64,000 bases of DNA from assembly GCF_964059955.1 (NCBI RefSeq), contig NZ_OZ060924.1:395103-459102 (forward strand), in the 5' to 3' direction. Positions within the stretch are counted from its first letter, which is position 1. The number at the start of each line of letters is the position of its first letter. This DNA is from Sodalis-like secondary symbiont of Drepanosiphum platanoidis. GTDB taxonomy: Bacteria > Pseudomonadota > Gammaproteobacteria > Enterobacterales > Enterobacteriaceae. The notes under the pieces are model-generated. The model was given only the letters and a program-made list of their open reading frames with translations, made no database searches and had not been told where the DNA came from. A program made the position numbers and the translations under genes. Below, in pieces: positions 10,947 to 21,206 of this stretch.

Positions 10947-10998
10947 AAAAAATTTTTATTAATAATTTTATTAATAAAATTATTAATAAAAATTTTTT
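10947..10998. repeat. 52-bp perfect A/T palindrome
   Basis: Arms 10947-10972 and 10973-10998 are exact reverse complements with no central spacer; I checked each of the 26 pairs. The centre reads ATTTTATTAATAAAAT. It lies between ffs and ahpC, and T residues follow the right arm. It is by far the longest perfect inverted repeat I found in the window. It could form a cruciform or act as a bidirectional terminator; no function can be shown. Confidence 0.7.
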
Positions 10999-11300
10999 TT
11001 ATAAATTAATATTTTTTATTAATATAAAAATATTTATTTAAAATATTAATTATTTTTATATATATTATATTATTAATTATAAATAAATTATTTAAATAAT
11101 AAAATAAAAAATTAAATTTTTAAAAATTTAAAAAAAAATATTTTAGTTAAATAATTTATTAAATTTAATTAAAATTAAAAATTAAATTATTTAAGTTTTA
11201 TTAAAATTATTAAAAATTTATAAAAAAATATAAGTTTATATTTAATTTAAATTTTAATTTATTTAAATTTTTTTAAAAAAATAAATATTTAGGAGAGAAA

Positions 11301-11903
11301 ATGATTTTAGTTACAAAAAATGCCCCTGATTTTACATCTTCTGCTATATTAAATAATGGAAAAATAATAGAAGATTTTAATCTTAAAAATTATATAAAAA
11401 ATAAATATGCAATTATTTTTTTTTGGCCAATGGATTTTACATTTGTATGTCCATCAGAAATAATAGCTTTTAATAATCGTTATTTAGATTTTAAAAATAG
11501 AAATATTAAAATAGTAGGAATTTCTTGTGATTCTGTTTTTGTTCATAATGCATGGAAATCAACATCTATAAAAAATGGTGGTATAGGAAAAATATTTTTT
11601 CCAATGGTATCTGATATTAAACATGAAATTATTAATTCTTATGGAATTGCACATCCAAAATTAGGTATAGCACTTAGAGGATCATTTATAATTGATAAAA
11701 AAAATATTATTAGACATCAATCAATAAATGATTTACCTATTGGAAGAAATGTTAATGAAATAATTAGAATAATTGATGCACTTAAATTTCATGAAAAAAA
11801 TAAAAAAGTATGTCCTGCACAATGGGAAAAAAATTCAGAAGGAATGGAAGCTTCAATAGAAGGTGTAAAAAAATATCTTTCTAAAAATTATAAAAATATA
11901 TAA
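11301..11903 (+). CDS. ahpC: Typical 2-Cys peroxiredoxin (AhpC/Tsa family)
   Basis: Thiol peroxidase reducing H2O2 and organic peroxides in the cytosol. 200 aa. The peroxidatic Cys50 lies in FTFVCPSE and the resolving Cys171 in KVCPAQW, so it is a typical two-cysteine enzyme; GGIG at 93-96 matches the GGLG motif of overoxidation-sensitive members, but no C-terminal YF motif is present. The sequence is closer to the Tsa subgroup found in endosymbionts than to E. coli AhpC. AhpF is not seen, so thioredoxin is the likely reductant. Strong AGGAGAG ribosome binding site. Confidence 0.93.
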   Translation: MILVTKNAPDFTSSAILNNGKIIEDFNLKNYIKNKYAIIFFWPMDFTFVCPSEIIAFNNRYLDFKNRNIKIVGISCDSVFVHNAWKSTSIKNGGIGKIFFPMVSDIKHEIINSYGIAHPKLGIALRGSFIIDKKNIIRHQSINDLPIGRNVNEIIRIIDALKFHEKNKKVCPAQWEKNSEGMEASIEGVKKYLSKNYKNI

Positions 11904-11958
11904 AATATATTTTTTTATAAAAAAATTATTAAAATATATTATTTATTTATAATAAAAT

Positions 11959-11995
11959 GATTATTTTATATAAAAAATTTTTGTATAAAATAATC
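11959..11995. terminator. Hairpin between ahpC and rpsU, possible bidirectional terminator
   Basis: GATTATTTTATA (11959-11970) pairs perfectly with TATAAAATAATC (11984-11995). The stem continues inward through one G-T wobble and four more A-T pairs to a small loop. The closing G-C pair in otherwise A/T DNA suggests selection. TATTTTATTAATTTTTAT follows. It lies 55 nt beyond the ahpC stop. Confidence 0.45.
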
Positions 11996-12079
11996 TATTT
12001 TATTAATTTTTATAAATTTTATATAAATACTTTATGTTTATTTTTTTTAAAAAATACATTTAAAAGGTTATAGAAATAT

Positions 12080-12295
12080 ATGCCAATTATAAAAGTAAGA
12101 GATAATGAACCATTTGATGTAGCATTACGTAGATTTAAAAGATCTTGTGAAAAAGCAGGAATTTTATCAGAAGTAAGAAGGAGAGAATTTTATGAAAAAC
12201 CAACTACTGCTAGAAAACGTGCTAAAGCCTCTGCAATAAAACGTCATATAAAAAAAATGGATAGAAATAATATGAAAAAAACTAAATTTTATTAA
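12080..12295 (+). CDS. rpsU: 30S ribosomal protein S21
   Basis: Small subunit protein near the anti-Shine-Dalgarno end of 16S rRNA, helping mRNA engagement. 71 aa, as in E. coli. Conserved [23 protein letters not shown] and [17 protein letters not shown] segments. First gene of the macromolecular synthesis operon rpsU-dnaG-rpoD, whose order is fully kept. Confidence 0.98.
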   Translation: MPIIKVRDNEPFDVALRRFKRSCEKAGILSEVRRREFYEKPTTARKRAKASAIKRHIKKMDRNNMKKTKFY

Positions 12296-12316
12296 AAATA
12301 AAATATAATAAATTTT

Positions 12317-12340
12317 TATTAATTTATTAATTTATTAATA
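12317..12340. repeat. Three tandem copies of an 8-mer
   Basis: TATTAATT is repeated three times in tandem in the rpsU-dnaG spacer, the last copy differing at its final base. Probably slippage in simple A/T DNA; it adjoins the hairpin at 12357-12395. Confidence 0.5.
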
Positions 12341-12356
12341 TATAATATATAATAAA

Positions 12357-12395
12357 TTTATTAATAATTTATTTATTAAATAAATTATTAATAAA
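12357..12395 (+). promoter_or_regulatory. Hairpin in the rpsU-dnaG spacer
   Basis: A 19-bp perfect inverted repeat (12357-12375 with 12377-12395) around one central T lies between rpsU and dnaG. In E. coli this spacer carries an internal terminator that lowers dnaG expression relative to rpsU. The hairpin is in the same place and could do the same, but it is A-T only and no T run follows on the plus strand. Confidence 0.4.
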
Positions 12396-12448
12396 AATTA
12401 TTAATAATTCTAATAAAAAACATTTATATATTTTATGTAAAATATTTT

Positions 12449-14194
12449 ATGATTGAAAAAATTCCTCGAGAATTAATTAATACATTAGTTAAACATACTA
12501 ATATTGTTGAGTTAATTAAAAAACGTATTAATTTAATACAAAAAGGTAAAAATTTTATATCATTATGTCCATTTCATAATGAAAAAACACCTTCTTTTAC
12601 AGTTAGTTATGAAAAACAATTTTTTTATTGTTTTGGATGTGGAATTTATGGAAATGTGATTGATTTTTTAATTAATTATGATAAATATTCTTTTATTGAA
12701 TCTATTAGAGAATTATCTGAAATTAATAATATTAATATTTTTACCATAAAAAATAAAGAATTTATTAAAGATAAGTATTTTAATGTTTATTATTTATATT
12801 CTTTTTTAAAAAAAATTAATAATTTTTATCAAAAAAATTTACAAAAAAAAAGTTCATTTTTAGCTTTAAAATATCTTAAAAATAGAGGATTTAGTAAATC
12901 TATTATATCATATTTTAATATTGGATTTTCTTCTAATGAATGGAAAAGTATTAGTAACAAATTTGGTAATTCAGAAAAAAATAATAAATTATTATATGAT
13001 ACAGGAATGATTGTTTATTCTAAAAATGGAATAAAATATGATAGATTTAGAGAAAGAATAATGATTCCTATTAAAAATCAATATGGAAATATTATTGCTT
13101 TTGGAGCTCGTTCAATTAATGATATTTTTCCAAAATATATAAATTCTCCAGAAACTAAAATTTTTAGTAAAAGAAAAGAATTATATGGATTATATGAAGC
13201 AAAAAAAAATAAAATTAAAATAGAAAAATTATTATTAGTTGAAGGATATTTTGATGTTATTTCTTTAGCTCAATATAATATTAATTATGCAGTTTCATCT
13301 CTTGGAACTTCTATTAATTCAAATCATATTCAAATATTATATAGATTTACTGATAATGTAATATGTTGTTATGATGGAGATGATTCTGGAAAAAAAGCTG
13401 CATGGAATTTATTAAAAAAATCATTAATATATTTAAAGGATGGATATCAATTAAAATTTATTTTTTTACCTAATAAAGAAGATCCAGATACATTAATTCG
13501 TAAAATAGGATTTAAAAAATTTGAAAAATTAATTAATAATGCTAAACCTTTTTCAAAATTTTTATTTGAAAAATTTTTATACAAAATTAAATTAACTAAT
13601 ATAGAAGATCATGTTAAATTTATTTCTCTTACACTTCCTTTGATTCAAAAAATACCAGGAAATAATTTAAAATTACATATAAGAAAAAAATTAGCTAATA
13701 TTTTAGGTTTTTTAAATGAATTTGAGCTAGAGAAATTTTTTCCTATACGATCTTCATTTAAATTATCTATTATAAATAATAGTATAAAAAATACTACTAT
13801 GCGTATATTAATTGGATTATTAATACAAAATCCTAAATTACATATATATATTAAAAAAACAAATAAATTTTATTTTTCAAAAACACCAGGAGTAAAATTT
13901 TTTATAAAATTAATTAATTTAATTAAAATTAATCCAAATATTACAACTGGTTTAATATTAGAAATATTTAGAAATAATATTTGTTATAAAAAAATTAAAA
14001 AAATATTATTATCTAATAATATGATTTCTGAAAATGTAACTAAAAAAATATTTTTAGATTCTTTAAAAAAATTAAAAAATTCTTTATTAATAGATAGACA
14101 AGAAATGTTATTATCATTAGAAAAAATACGTGGATTAAATTTTAATGAAAAAAAAGAATTATGGTCATTAAATAAATTTCTTGCTAATAAATAA
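12449..14194 (+). CDS. dnaG: DNA primase
   Basis: Synthesises RNA primers at the replication fork. 581 aa, identical to the E. coli length. The N-terminal zinc-binding domain keeps Cys40, His43, Cys61 and Cys64 (CPFHNEKTPSF, CFGCG). The TOPRIM core has LLVEGYFDV and the metal-binding CYDGDDSG. The C-terminal DnaB-interacting domain is present but drifted and Lys/Asn-rich. Second gene of the rpsU-dnaG-rpoD operon, with a 153-nt hairpin-bearing spacer upstream. Confidence 0.97.
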   Translation: MIEKIPRELINTLVKHTNIVELIKKRINLIQKGKNFISLCPFHNEKTPSFTVSYEKQFFYCFGCGIYGNVIDFLINYDKYSFIESIRELSEINNINIFTIKNKEFIKDKYFNVYYLYSFLKKINNFYQKNLQKKSSFLALKYLKNRGFSKSIISYFNIGFSSNEWKSISNKFGNSEKNNKLLYDTGMIVYSKNGIKYDRFRERIMIPIKNQYGNIIAFGARSINDIFPKYINSPETKIFSKRKELYGLYEAKKNKIKIEKLLLVEGYFDVISLAQYNINYAVSSLGTSINSNHIQILYRFTDNVICCYDGDDSGKKAAWNLLKKSLIYLKDGYQLKFIFLPNKEDPDTLIRKIGFKKFEKLINNAKPFSKFLFEKFLYKIKLTNIEDHVKFISLTLPLIQKIPGNNLKLHIRKKLANILGFLNEFELEKFFPIRSSFKLSIINNSIKNTTMRILIGLLIQNPKLHIYIKKTNKFYFSKTPGVKFFIKLINLIKINPNITTGLILEIFRNNICYKKIKKILLSNNMISENVTKKIFLDSLKKLKNSLLIDRQEMLLSLEKIRGLNFNEKKELWSLNKFLANK

Positions 14195-14319
14195 TTAAAT
14201 TATAATTTATATAAAAGTATAAATATATTTCATATAAAATATAAAAATAATAAAAATTATTTTTAATAAATAAAAATTTATTATTAATTTTAAATTTATA
14301 TAAATAATAGGATTGTTTT

Positions 14320-16146
14320 ATGGAGAAAAATTCAAAATCACAACTAAAATTACTTGTTAAAAAAGGTAAAGATCAAGGATATTTAACTTTTGCAGAGATT
14401 CATGATTATTTACCAAAAGATATTATTGATTCTAATCAAATTAAAAATATTATTCAAATGATAAATGATATGGGTATTCAAGTTATGGAAGAAACTCCTA
14501 ATGTTGATGAAATATTATTATCATCAACTAATAATTCTGAAACTGATGAAGATGATGTGGAAGATGCAGCTCAAGTTTTATCTAGTGTAGAATCAGAAAT
14601 AGGAAGAACTACAGATCCAATAAGAATGTATATGAGAGAAATGGGGACAGTAGAATTATTAACAAGAGAAGGAGAAATAAATATAGCTAAGAGAATTGAA
14701 GATGGAATTAATGAGGTTCAATCTTCTGTTTCAGAATATCCTAAATCTATTATATATTTATTAGATCAATATGATAAGGTACAATCTGGTGAAGTAAGGT
14801 TATCAGAATTAATTAGTGGATTTATTGATCCTAATATAAAAGAAATACCTCCTGTTACACATATTGGATCAGAAATATCTGAGATAGAAATTTCTGATGA
14901 AGATGAAAATAATACGCATTCTGATGAAGATAATAAAATAGATCCTGAATTTGCTAGAATAAAATTTATAGAATTAAAAAAACAATATAAAATTAATTAT
15001 AATTTTTCAAAAAAAAAATATAAATTTAATAAAAATTCAATAAAAAAAATAAAAAATTTATCTAATATTTTTAATCAATTTAAATTAGTTCCAAAACAAT
15101 TTAATTTTTTAGTTTATCAAATGAGATACATTATAAAAAAAATAAGAATTCAAGAAAGAATAATAATGAAACTTTGTATAGAAGTAAGTAAAATGCCTAA
15201 AAAAAATTTTATTTCTTTATTTTATGGAAATGAAACAAATAAATCTTGGTTTTATACTGCTGTTTCTATGAAAAAATCTTGGTCTAAAAATCTTTATAAA
15301 TTAAATAATGAAATTTTTAAAAGTTTAAATAAATTACGTAAGATAGAAAAAGAAACAGGATTAACTCTTAAACAAGTTAAAGATATTAATAGAAGAATGT
15401 CTATAGGAGAAGCAAAAGCTAGAAGAGCTAAAAAAGAAATGGTAGAAGCAAATTTAAGATTAGTTATTTCTATTGCTAAAAAATATACAAATCGTGGTTT
15501 ACAATTTTTAGATTTAATACAAGAAGGTAACATTGGATTAATGAAAGCGGTAGATAAATTTGAATATCGTCGTGGATATAAATTTTCTACATATGCAACA
15601 TGGTGGATTCGTCAAGCTATAACAAGATCTATAGCTGATCAAGCAAGAACTATAAGAATTCCTGTACATATGATTGAAACAATTAATAAATTAAATAGAA
15701 TATCTAGACAAATGTTACAAGAAATGGGAAGAGAGCCAACACCAGAAGAATTATCAGAAAGAATGTTAATACCTGAAGAAAAAATTAGAAAAGTTTTAAA
15801 AATATCTAAAGAACCTATTTCTATGGAAACTCCTATAGGAGAAGATGATGATTCACATTTAGGTGATTTTATAGAAGATACTTCATTAGAATTACCATTA
15901 GAATCAGCAACATCTGATAGTTTAAAATCAGCCACTAATGATATTTTATCAGGATTAACAGATCGTGAAGCTAAAGTTTTAAGAATGAGATTTGGAATAG
16001 ATATGAATACAGATCATACTTTAGAAGAAGTTGGAAAACAATTTGATGTTACACGTGAAAGAATAAGACAAATTGAAGCAAAAGCTTTAAGAAAATTAAG
16101 ACATCCAAGTCGTTCAGAGGTTTTAAAGAGTTTTTTAGATGATTAA
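14320..16146 (+). CDS. rpoD: RNA polymerase primary sigma factor (sigma-70)
   Basis: Directs core polymerase to -35/-10 promoters. 608 aa (E. coli 613). Region 1.1 is present, then region 1.2 ([11 protein letters not shown]), an acidic non-conserved insert rich in Asp/Glu near 185-210, the near-invariant region 2 (including [15 protein letters not shown]), region 3, and the region 4 helix-turn-helix ([20 protein letters not shown]). All DNA-contact elements look intact, consistent with the TTGACA/TATAAT-type boxes found before the tRNA operon. Third gene of the operon. Confidence 0.98.
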   Translation: MEKNSKSQLKLLVKKGKDQGYLTFAEIHDYLPKDIIDSNQIKNIIQMINDMGIQVMEETPNVDEILLSSTNNSETDEDDVEDAAQVLSSVESEIGRTTDPIRMYMREMGTVELLTREGEINIAKRIEDGINEVQSSVSEYPKSIIYLLDQYDKVQSGEVRLSELISGFIDPNIKEIPPVTHIGSEISEIEISDEDENNTHSDEDNKIDPEFARIKFIELKKQYKINYNFSKKKYKFNKNSIKKIKNLSNIFNQFKLVPKQFNFLVYQMRYIIKKIRIQERIIMKLCIEVSKMPKKNFISLFYGNETNKSWFYTAVSMKKSWSKNLYKLNNEIFKSLNKLRKIEKETGLTLKQVKDINRRMSIGEAKARRAKKEMVEANLRLVISIAKKYTNRGLQFLDLIQEGNIGLMKAVDKFEYRRGYKFSTYATWWIRQAITRSIADQARTIRIPVHMIETINKLNRISRQMLQEMGREPTPEELSERMLIPEEKIRKVLKISKEPISMETPIGEDDDSHLGDFIEDTSLELPLESATSDSLKSATNDILSGLTDREAKVLRMRFGIDMNTDHTLEEVGKQFDVTRERIRQIEAKALRKLRHPSRSEVLKSFLDD

Positions 16147-16524
16147 TAAAATTTTATTAAAATTTATAATTAAATTAATTTTTATATAAAAATAATTATT
16201 TTAATTTATTTTTAATAAAAATTTAAATATAAAAAATTTTAATAAATATATTTTTATCTTAAATAAATTATATATAAAAATATAATTAAAAATTTTAATA
16301 ATTAATTTATATTTAAAATTTAAATATTAATTAATGTATTAAGCTTTAATTTATTAAAATTAATAAAATATAATATTTTTTTAAATTTAATTAAATTTTT
16401 ATTAAAATATTAAAATATATAAAAAATTATTTTAATATTTAATTAAATTTTCATAAAATATATATAATATTAAAATTTAATTTTTAATTTTTATAAATTT
16501 TTAATAATTTTTATATTTATATTT
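16147..16524. other. Convergent spacer between rpoD and rsmA
   Basis: About 380 bases between convergent genes. An 18-bp A/T palindrome (16143-16160) overlaps the rpoD stop codon and could help end transcription. No gene or RNA is visible. AAGCTTTAAT at about 16341 is the only patch with G and C. Confidence 0.5.
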
Positions 16525-17346
16525 TTATTTATATTTTTTAAGAATATTTTTTGTATAAAAATTAGATAAACTACAATATTGTTTTAAAGTAATATTTTCA
16601 GCTCGTAATTTTTCATTTATACCTAATATTTTAAATTCTTTAATTTTAAAAAAATTTTTTAAACTTTTTTTTATAGTTTTTCTTCTCTGATTAAATGCTG
16701 AAAATACAATATTATTTAAAGTTTTTTTACAATAAATAAAATATTTTGGTTTTTTATAAGGTAAAAAATAAACTAATGAAGAATTTACTTTAGGAATTGG
16801 ACGAAAAGCAATAGAAGGTATATCTAATACTGATTTAATATAACATTTATATTGTGCCATAATACTTAATTTTCCATAAGATTTATTATTTATTTTTCCG
16901 GTTAAACGATTAGCTACTTCTTTTTGAAACATTAAATACATATCATCAATATATTCGATATATTTAAATAAATGAAATAATAATTGAATTGAAATATTAT
17001 ATGGAAGATTTCCAATTATTCTTAATGATTTTTTTTTATTATTACATAATTTAGATAAATTTATTTTTCTAGCATCTGATTCAATAATATTTATATTTTT
17101 TTTTAAAATATTATTTAATAATAAATAAGAAGATAAATTTTTATCAATTTCAATAACAGTTAAATTATTATTTTTTTTTAAAATTGGATATGTTAAAGAA
17201 CCAAAGCCAGGACCTATTTCTATAATATTTTGATTTAATTTAGGATTAATAATTGAAATAATAGAATTAATTAATTTTTTATCTATTAAAAAATTTTGTC
17301 CAAAAAATTTTTTTACTTTATAATTTTTATAAATATATTTATTCAT
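16525..17346 (-). CDS. rsmA: 16S rRNA adenine dimethyltransferase
   Basis: KsgA dimethylates the two adjacent adenines of the 3'-terminal 16S rRNA hairpin, a late check in 30S assembly. 273 aa, as in E. coli. The SAM motif I is IEIGPGFGSLT, the catalytic motif IV is GNLPYNIS, and AFNQRRKTIKKSL marks the C-terminal lobe. In E. coli the order is lptD-surA-pdxA-rsmA; here pdxA is missing and 193 nt of spacer remain between surA and rsmA. Confidence 0.96.
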   Translation of the reverse strand: MNKYIYKNYKVKKFFGQNFLIDKKLINSIISIINPKLNQNIIEIGPGFGSLTYPILKKNNNLTVIEIDKNLSSYLLLNNILKKNINIIESDARKINLSKLCNNKKKSLRIIGNLPYNISIQLLFHLFKYIEYIDDMYLMFQKEVANRLTGKINNKSYGKLSIMAQYKCYIKSVLDIPSIAFRPIPKVNSSLVYFLPYKKPKYFIYCKKTLNNIVFSAFNQRRKTIKKSLKNFFKIKEFKILGINEKLRAENITLKQYCSLSNFYTKNILKKYK

Positions 17347-17539
17347 TTTAAGTATTAATAATATTTTTAATTAAAATTTTTGTTTATAAATTATTATATA
17401 TAATTTTATTTAATTTAAAATTAATTAAATTTATTTTTTTATATAAATATTTTATTATTAAATATATTTAATTTTTTATTTTTATTTAAATTAATATTTA
17501 TTAAAAAATTTTATATAAAAATGTAAGATATAATTTATT

Positions 17540-18817
17540 TTAAAATTTATTATATATAATTTTTATATAAGCATTTGATTTAATTTCATTTATCCATTTT
17601 TTTAATTCAATTTTAAATTTATAATTTAATAATTTATTATAAGATATTTGATCAATTTTTTTTGTATTATATATTTCATTTATATTTAAAATTTTAATAC
17701 AATTCCATTTTTTATTTAAATAAAAAAATGGACTAATTTCTCCTTGTTTAAGGTTAATAATTTTTTTTAAAAAATTATAATTAATTATATTTTTATTATT
17801 TTTTTTATTTAAATTATTATTAATTATTTTTTTTTTCTTAAAAATAAAATTATTATATAATAAATCATTATTTTTAATTTTTTGTATTAATTTTAATGAA
17901 TTAAAATATTTATTTTTACAAAAAAAATTTGAATGAAAATTGAAACTCATATGATATAAATTAATTTTAGTAACTATTTTTTTTTCATTATTACAATATA
18001 TATCATGAATTTTTAAAATATGAAAACCAGCATTTGAACGAATTGGTCCAATTATTGTATTTTTTTTAGTATTTTTTAAATAATAATGAAATATCTTAGG
18101 AAGATCATTATAATTAATCCATCCTATTTTTTCTAAAATAATTTTTCTTTTTTTTGTAGAAAAAATATTAATTAATTTTTTAAATTTAATATTTTTTTTA
18201 CTTTCTATAAAAAATAAATTAGATAAAATTTTTAATTTATTTATTTTATAAGAATTATCTGTTTCTTTTAATGGAATTAAAATATGACTAATTTTATATT
18301 CATTAATTTTTTTTTTATTAATAATATTATTAGTTAATGTTTTTATTTCTTCTGGAAGAATATTAATTCTATTTAAAATTTCTTTATTTTTTAATTTAAA
18401 AATTAATATTTCTTTTTTAATTTTTTCAATAAAATCTTTATAATTAATATTTAAATTTATTAAATATTTTTTTAATGTATTTTTAGTAAAATTATTATTT
18501 TTAATAAATTTTTTTAAAAAATAATTAATTTCTTTTTTATTAATAAATATTTTTTTTTTAAAAGATTGTTCTAAAATTAAAGTATCTATTATTAATTTAT
18601 TAATAATTTTTTTATATATATAAGATTTATTAATTATTTTTTTTTTTATGTATTTATTTTTATTTAATTTCATTAAAAAATATGTTAAATAAACATCACT
18701 TTTTAAAATAATATTATTATTTACAATTGCAACAATTTTATTTAAAATTTTTTCTTGTGAAAAAATATTTTGAGAATAAAGTATTAATAATAAAAAAATA
18801 ATTTTTAAAGATTTCAT
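17540..18817 (-). CDS. surA: Periplasmic peptidyl-prolyl isomerase/chaperone SurA
   Basis: Periplasmic chaperone delivering outer-membrane proteins, including LptD, to the BAM complex. 425 aa (E. coli 428). A signal peptide occupies roughly residues 1-20, ending in NIFSQ. The N-terminal chaperone domain keeps IVAIVNNNIILKSDV. Parvulin domain 1 is recognisable (KISHILIPL, GPIRSNAGFHILKIHDI). The second parvulin domain is badly drifted, keeping little beyond INLYHMSF and GEISPFF. Very Asn/Lys/Ile-rich. Sits 54 nt after its client lptD, as in E. coli. Confidence 0.93.
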   Translation of the reverse strand: MKSLKIIFLLLILYSQNIFSQEKILNKIVAIVNNNIILKSDVYLTYFLMKLNKNKYIKKKIINKSYIYKKIINKLIIDTLILEQSFKKKIFINKKEINYFLKKFIKNNNFTKNTLKKYLINLNINYKDFIEKIKKEILIFKLKNKEILNRINILPEEIKTLTNNIINKKKINEYKISHILIPLKETDNSYKINKLKILSNLFFIESKKNIKFKKLINIFSTKKRKIILEKIGWINYNDLPKIFHYYLKNTKKNTIIGPIRSNAGFHILKIHDIYCNNEKKIVTKINLYHMSFNFHSNFFCKNKYFNSLKLIQKIKNNDLLYNNFIFKKKKIINNNLNKKNNKNIINYNFLKKIINLKQGEISPFFYLNKKWNCIKILNINEIYNTKKIDQISYNKLLNYKFKIELKKWINEIKSNAYIKIIYNKF

Positions 18818-18871
18818 TATATGACCATATATTTTAATTAATTAGATTTATTATATTTAATAAAATTTTTA

Positions 18872-21148
18872 TTAAAAAATTGTTTGATATGGTAAAATAT
18901 TTGAAATAAATTTTATATTTTCTAAAGAATTTTTATTTTTTAATCCATTTAATTCAAATTTTAAAAATATTTTATTTTTATATTGATTTTTTATTTTATT
19001 AGAATTAATAAAACTTTTTGAAAATCCTAAATTAATAGACCAATAATTTCTATTATATTTTATTCCTATTGCTTCATGCATTATTTTTTTATTTTTAAAA
19101 TTATAATAAAATGAACCTATAAAAAATATAGATTTATTTAATGGATAACTTCCAATTAAACTAAATTGTTTAGAATTATTTATTTTTGTATGTTTTTTTT
19201 TAAAAAATTCTGTTAATAAATTATGATAACTTAAAAATAATGTATTCATTTTATTATTATTAAATTCAATAATAATATCTCCTATTTTTAATTTTTTATA
19301 TGAATTTTGATATTCTAAAATACAATAAAATTTTAATTTATTATTTATATACCAATATAAATCACTTATGTAAAAATCACTACCTATATAAGGTATATGA
19401 TTAACTTTTGAATTATTAATAATATTTTTATAAGAAAAAAAATAAATTTGTCCTATTGAAGCATGAAATTTTTCAATTGCTTTAGAATTATAAATTCTAG
19501 TTGTAATACCTATTGGTAATTGATTAGCTGAAGAAATTCTATCTATATTATTATATAAATAATCTCTAAAAATATTTATATAATTAGTTTTTAATATAGA
19601 AGTATCATATAATTTTATATTATTTTGATCTTTATATGGAATATATAAATATTTTGCTTGAATTTCTAAAGTTTGAATATATTTATCTAAAATTTTTATA
19701 TTTCTTTCTAATATTATTTTTCCATGAGTTTTAAATTGAGGTAAAAATCTATAAATAATACTTCTATTATATTTTTGTTTAAAAAAAGTATTTTTATTTT
19801 TTTTTAAATTACTTATTTTATAATAAGTATTCATTAATTTTATTTCTGTATTTAATTTTCCTAAATAATTAAATAAAAATAAATTTATTATTGGTTCTGA
19901 ATGAAATCTTATTACATTAATTTTATTTTTATAAATATTAGTAAAATATGTTATTTGATTAAATAATTTAAAACTAAATGGACCTTTTTTATCACTTTCA
20001 TAAAAAATTTCTATTTGAGGTTTTTTTTGAAAATTATTATTAATTTTTTTATTTAAACTATAAATTTTATTATATTTTATATAAGCATCCCATTTTTTAT
20101 TAGAAAAATGTAAAATAAAATCTTTTTTAATAAATCCTTTTATCATATCTCCATAATTTAATTTTATTTTTTTAAAAAAATCTAAATCATTACTATTTAT
20201 ATAATTTGTATGAAATTTCCAATGTTTATTTAATATAAAATTATATTTCCAATATAATAACCATTTATTTTTTTTATAAGATTTTTTATTAAAAAATAAA
20301 TTAAATTTTAATAATCCATTTATATTTTTTTTTAAAAATCTTGTTTCTATTTCAATAAATTTTCCTATTTTTTTTATATAATGTGGAATTATAATAAAAT
20401 TATATTTTTGAGAAAAATATATATAATATGGAATTTTAAATTCTATACCATTATTATGTTTTTTCTTTAAAGAAGGCATAAGAAATTTAAATTTATTTTT
20501 TTTTTTTATAGGAATTTGTATATAAGGTGTATAAAAAATAGGAATTTTATTTATTTTAAAATATACATTCCATATATTTATTATTTTTTTTTTATTTTTA
20601 TAAATAATTTTTTTTCCTAAAATATTCCAAATTTTATTATTTAATGAATTACATGTAAATGTAACATTTTTTGCAATTGTATAAAATTTTTTTATATTAT
20701 ATTTAATATAATCATATTTTCCATATCCATAAATATTATTAATTTTATATTTTCCATCAAAAATACATATTTTTTTTTTATTTAAATTTAATTTAAAATT
20801 AGATCCTTTTAGATTAAAATTTTTCCCTATATAATTTACATTTCCATAAGCATTTATTTTATAATTATTTTTTTTTAAAAAATAATTATTTTTTTTAATT
20901 ATAATTGAATCAGCAAATAATTTATTTTTTTTATATAAAATTTTAACATTTCCAGATAATATTGTTTTATTAGGATAAATATGTTTTATTTTTTTTGAAA
21001 AAATATATAAATTTAAATTATTAAAATTTTTTTGATAAGTAAAAGGTTCAAAAAAATTATTAATTTCTTTTGAAGAAGCTAAAGTTTTTTTATAAAAAAA
21101 AACTATACAAATTAAAACAAATAAAAATTTTAATATTTTATTTTTCAT
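18872..21148 (-). CDS. lptD: LPS-assembly outer-membrane protein LptD
   Basis: With LptE it forms the outer-membrane pore that inserts lipopolysaccharide. 758 aa (E. coli 784). It has a signal peptide (about 1-25, ending TLASS), an N-terminal beta-jellyroll and a long drifted barrel ending SNILPYQTIF, matching the family's C-terminus. The cysteines forming the interdomain disulfides in E. coli are mostly gone: the adjacent pair near the C-terminus is replaced by Asn701-Tyr702, and no Cys follows the signal peptide; Cys128 and Cys166 remain. It may work without disulfides, or the pathway may be decaying. First gene of lptD-surA-rsmA. Confidence 0.92.
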   Translation of the reverse strand: MKNKILKFLFVLICIVFFYKKTLASSKEINNFFEPFTYQKNFNNLNLYIFSKKIKHIYPNKTILSGNVKILYKKNKLFADSIIIKKNNYFLKKNNYKINAYGNVNYIGKNFNLKGSNFKLNLNKKKICIFDGKYKINNIYGYGKYDYIKYNIKKFYTIAKNVTFTCNSLNNKIWNILGKKIIYKNKKKIINIWNVYFKINKIPIFYTPYIQIPIKKKNKFKFLMPSLKKKHNNGIEFKIPYYIYFSQKYNFIIIPHYIKKIGKFIEIETRFLKKNINGLLKFNLFFNKKSYKKNKWLLYWKYNFILNKHWKFHTNYINSNDLDFFKKIKLNYGDMIKGFIKKDFILHFSNKKWDAYIKYNKIYSLNKKINNNFQKKPQIEIFYESDKKGPFSFKLFNQITYFTNIYKNKINVIRFHSEPIINLFLFNYLGKLNTEIKLMNTYYKISNLKKNKNTFFKQKYNRSIIYRFLPQFKTHGKIILERNIKILDKYIQTLEIQAKYLYIPYKDQNNIKLYDTSILKTNYINIFRDYLYNNIDRISSANQLPIGITTRIYNSKAIEKFHASIGQIYFFSYKNIINNSKVNHIPYIGSDFYISDLYWYINNKLKFYCILEYQNSYKKLKIGDIIIEFNNNKMNTLFLSYHNLLTEFFKKKHTKINNSKQFSLIGSYPLNKSIFFIGSFYYNFKNKKIMHEAIGIKYNRNYWSINLGFSKSFINSNKIKNQYKNKIFLKFELNGLKNKNSLENIKFISNILPYQTIF

Positions 21149-21206
21149 ATTTATATATTCTTTTAAAAATTTAAAAATTATTAATAAATATTTATAAAAT
21201 TAATTA

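Larger units (their letters stand above)
10563..11300. other. Gene-free spacer between ffs and ahpC with palindromes
   Basis: About 740 bases with no gene. It contains a perfect 32-bp palindrome at 10578-10609 and the 52-bp palindrome at 10947-10998. The rest is simple A/T sequence. A strong ribosome binding site (AGGAGAG) directly precedes the next gene. Confidence 0.55.

Noticed and set aside
15294..15935. Minus-strand open frames inside rpoD
   Set aside because: They mirror highly conserved sigma-70 codons on the opposite strand and have no own ribosome binding sites or family similarity. The same applies to minus-strand frames inside rplB, rpsC/rplP, rplR, rplO, rpoA and fabG, and to plus-strand frames inside rnr and hflK.
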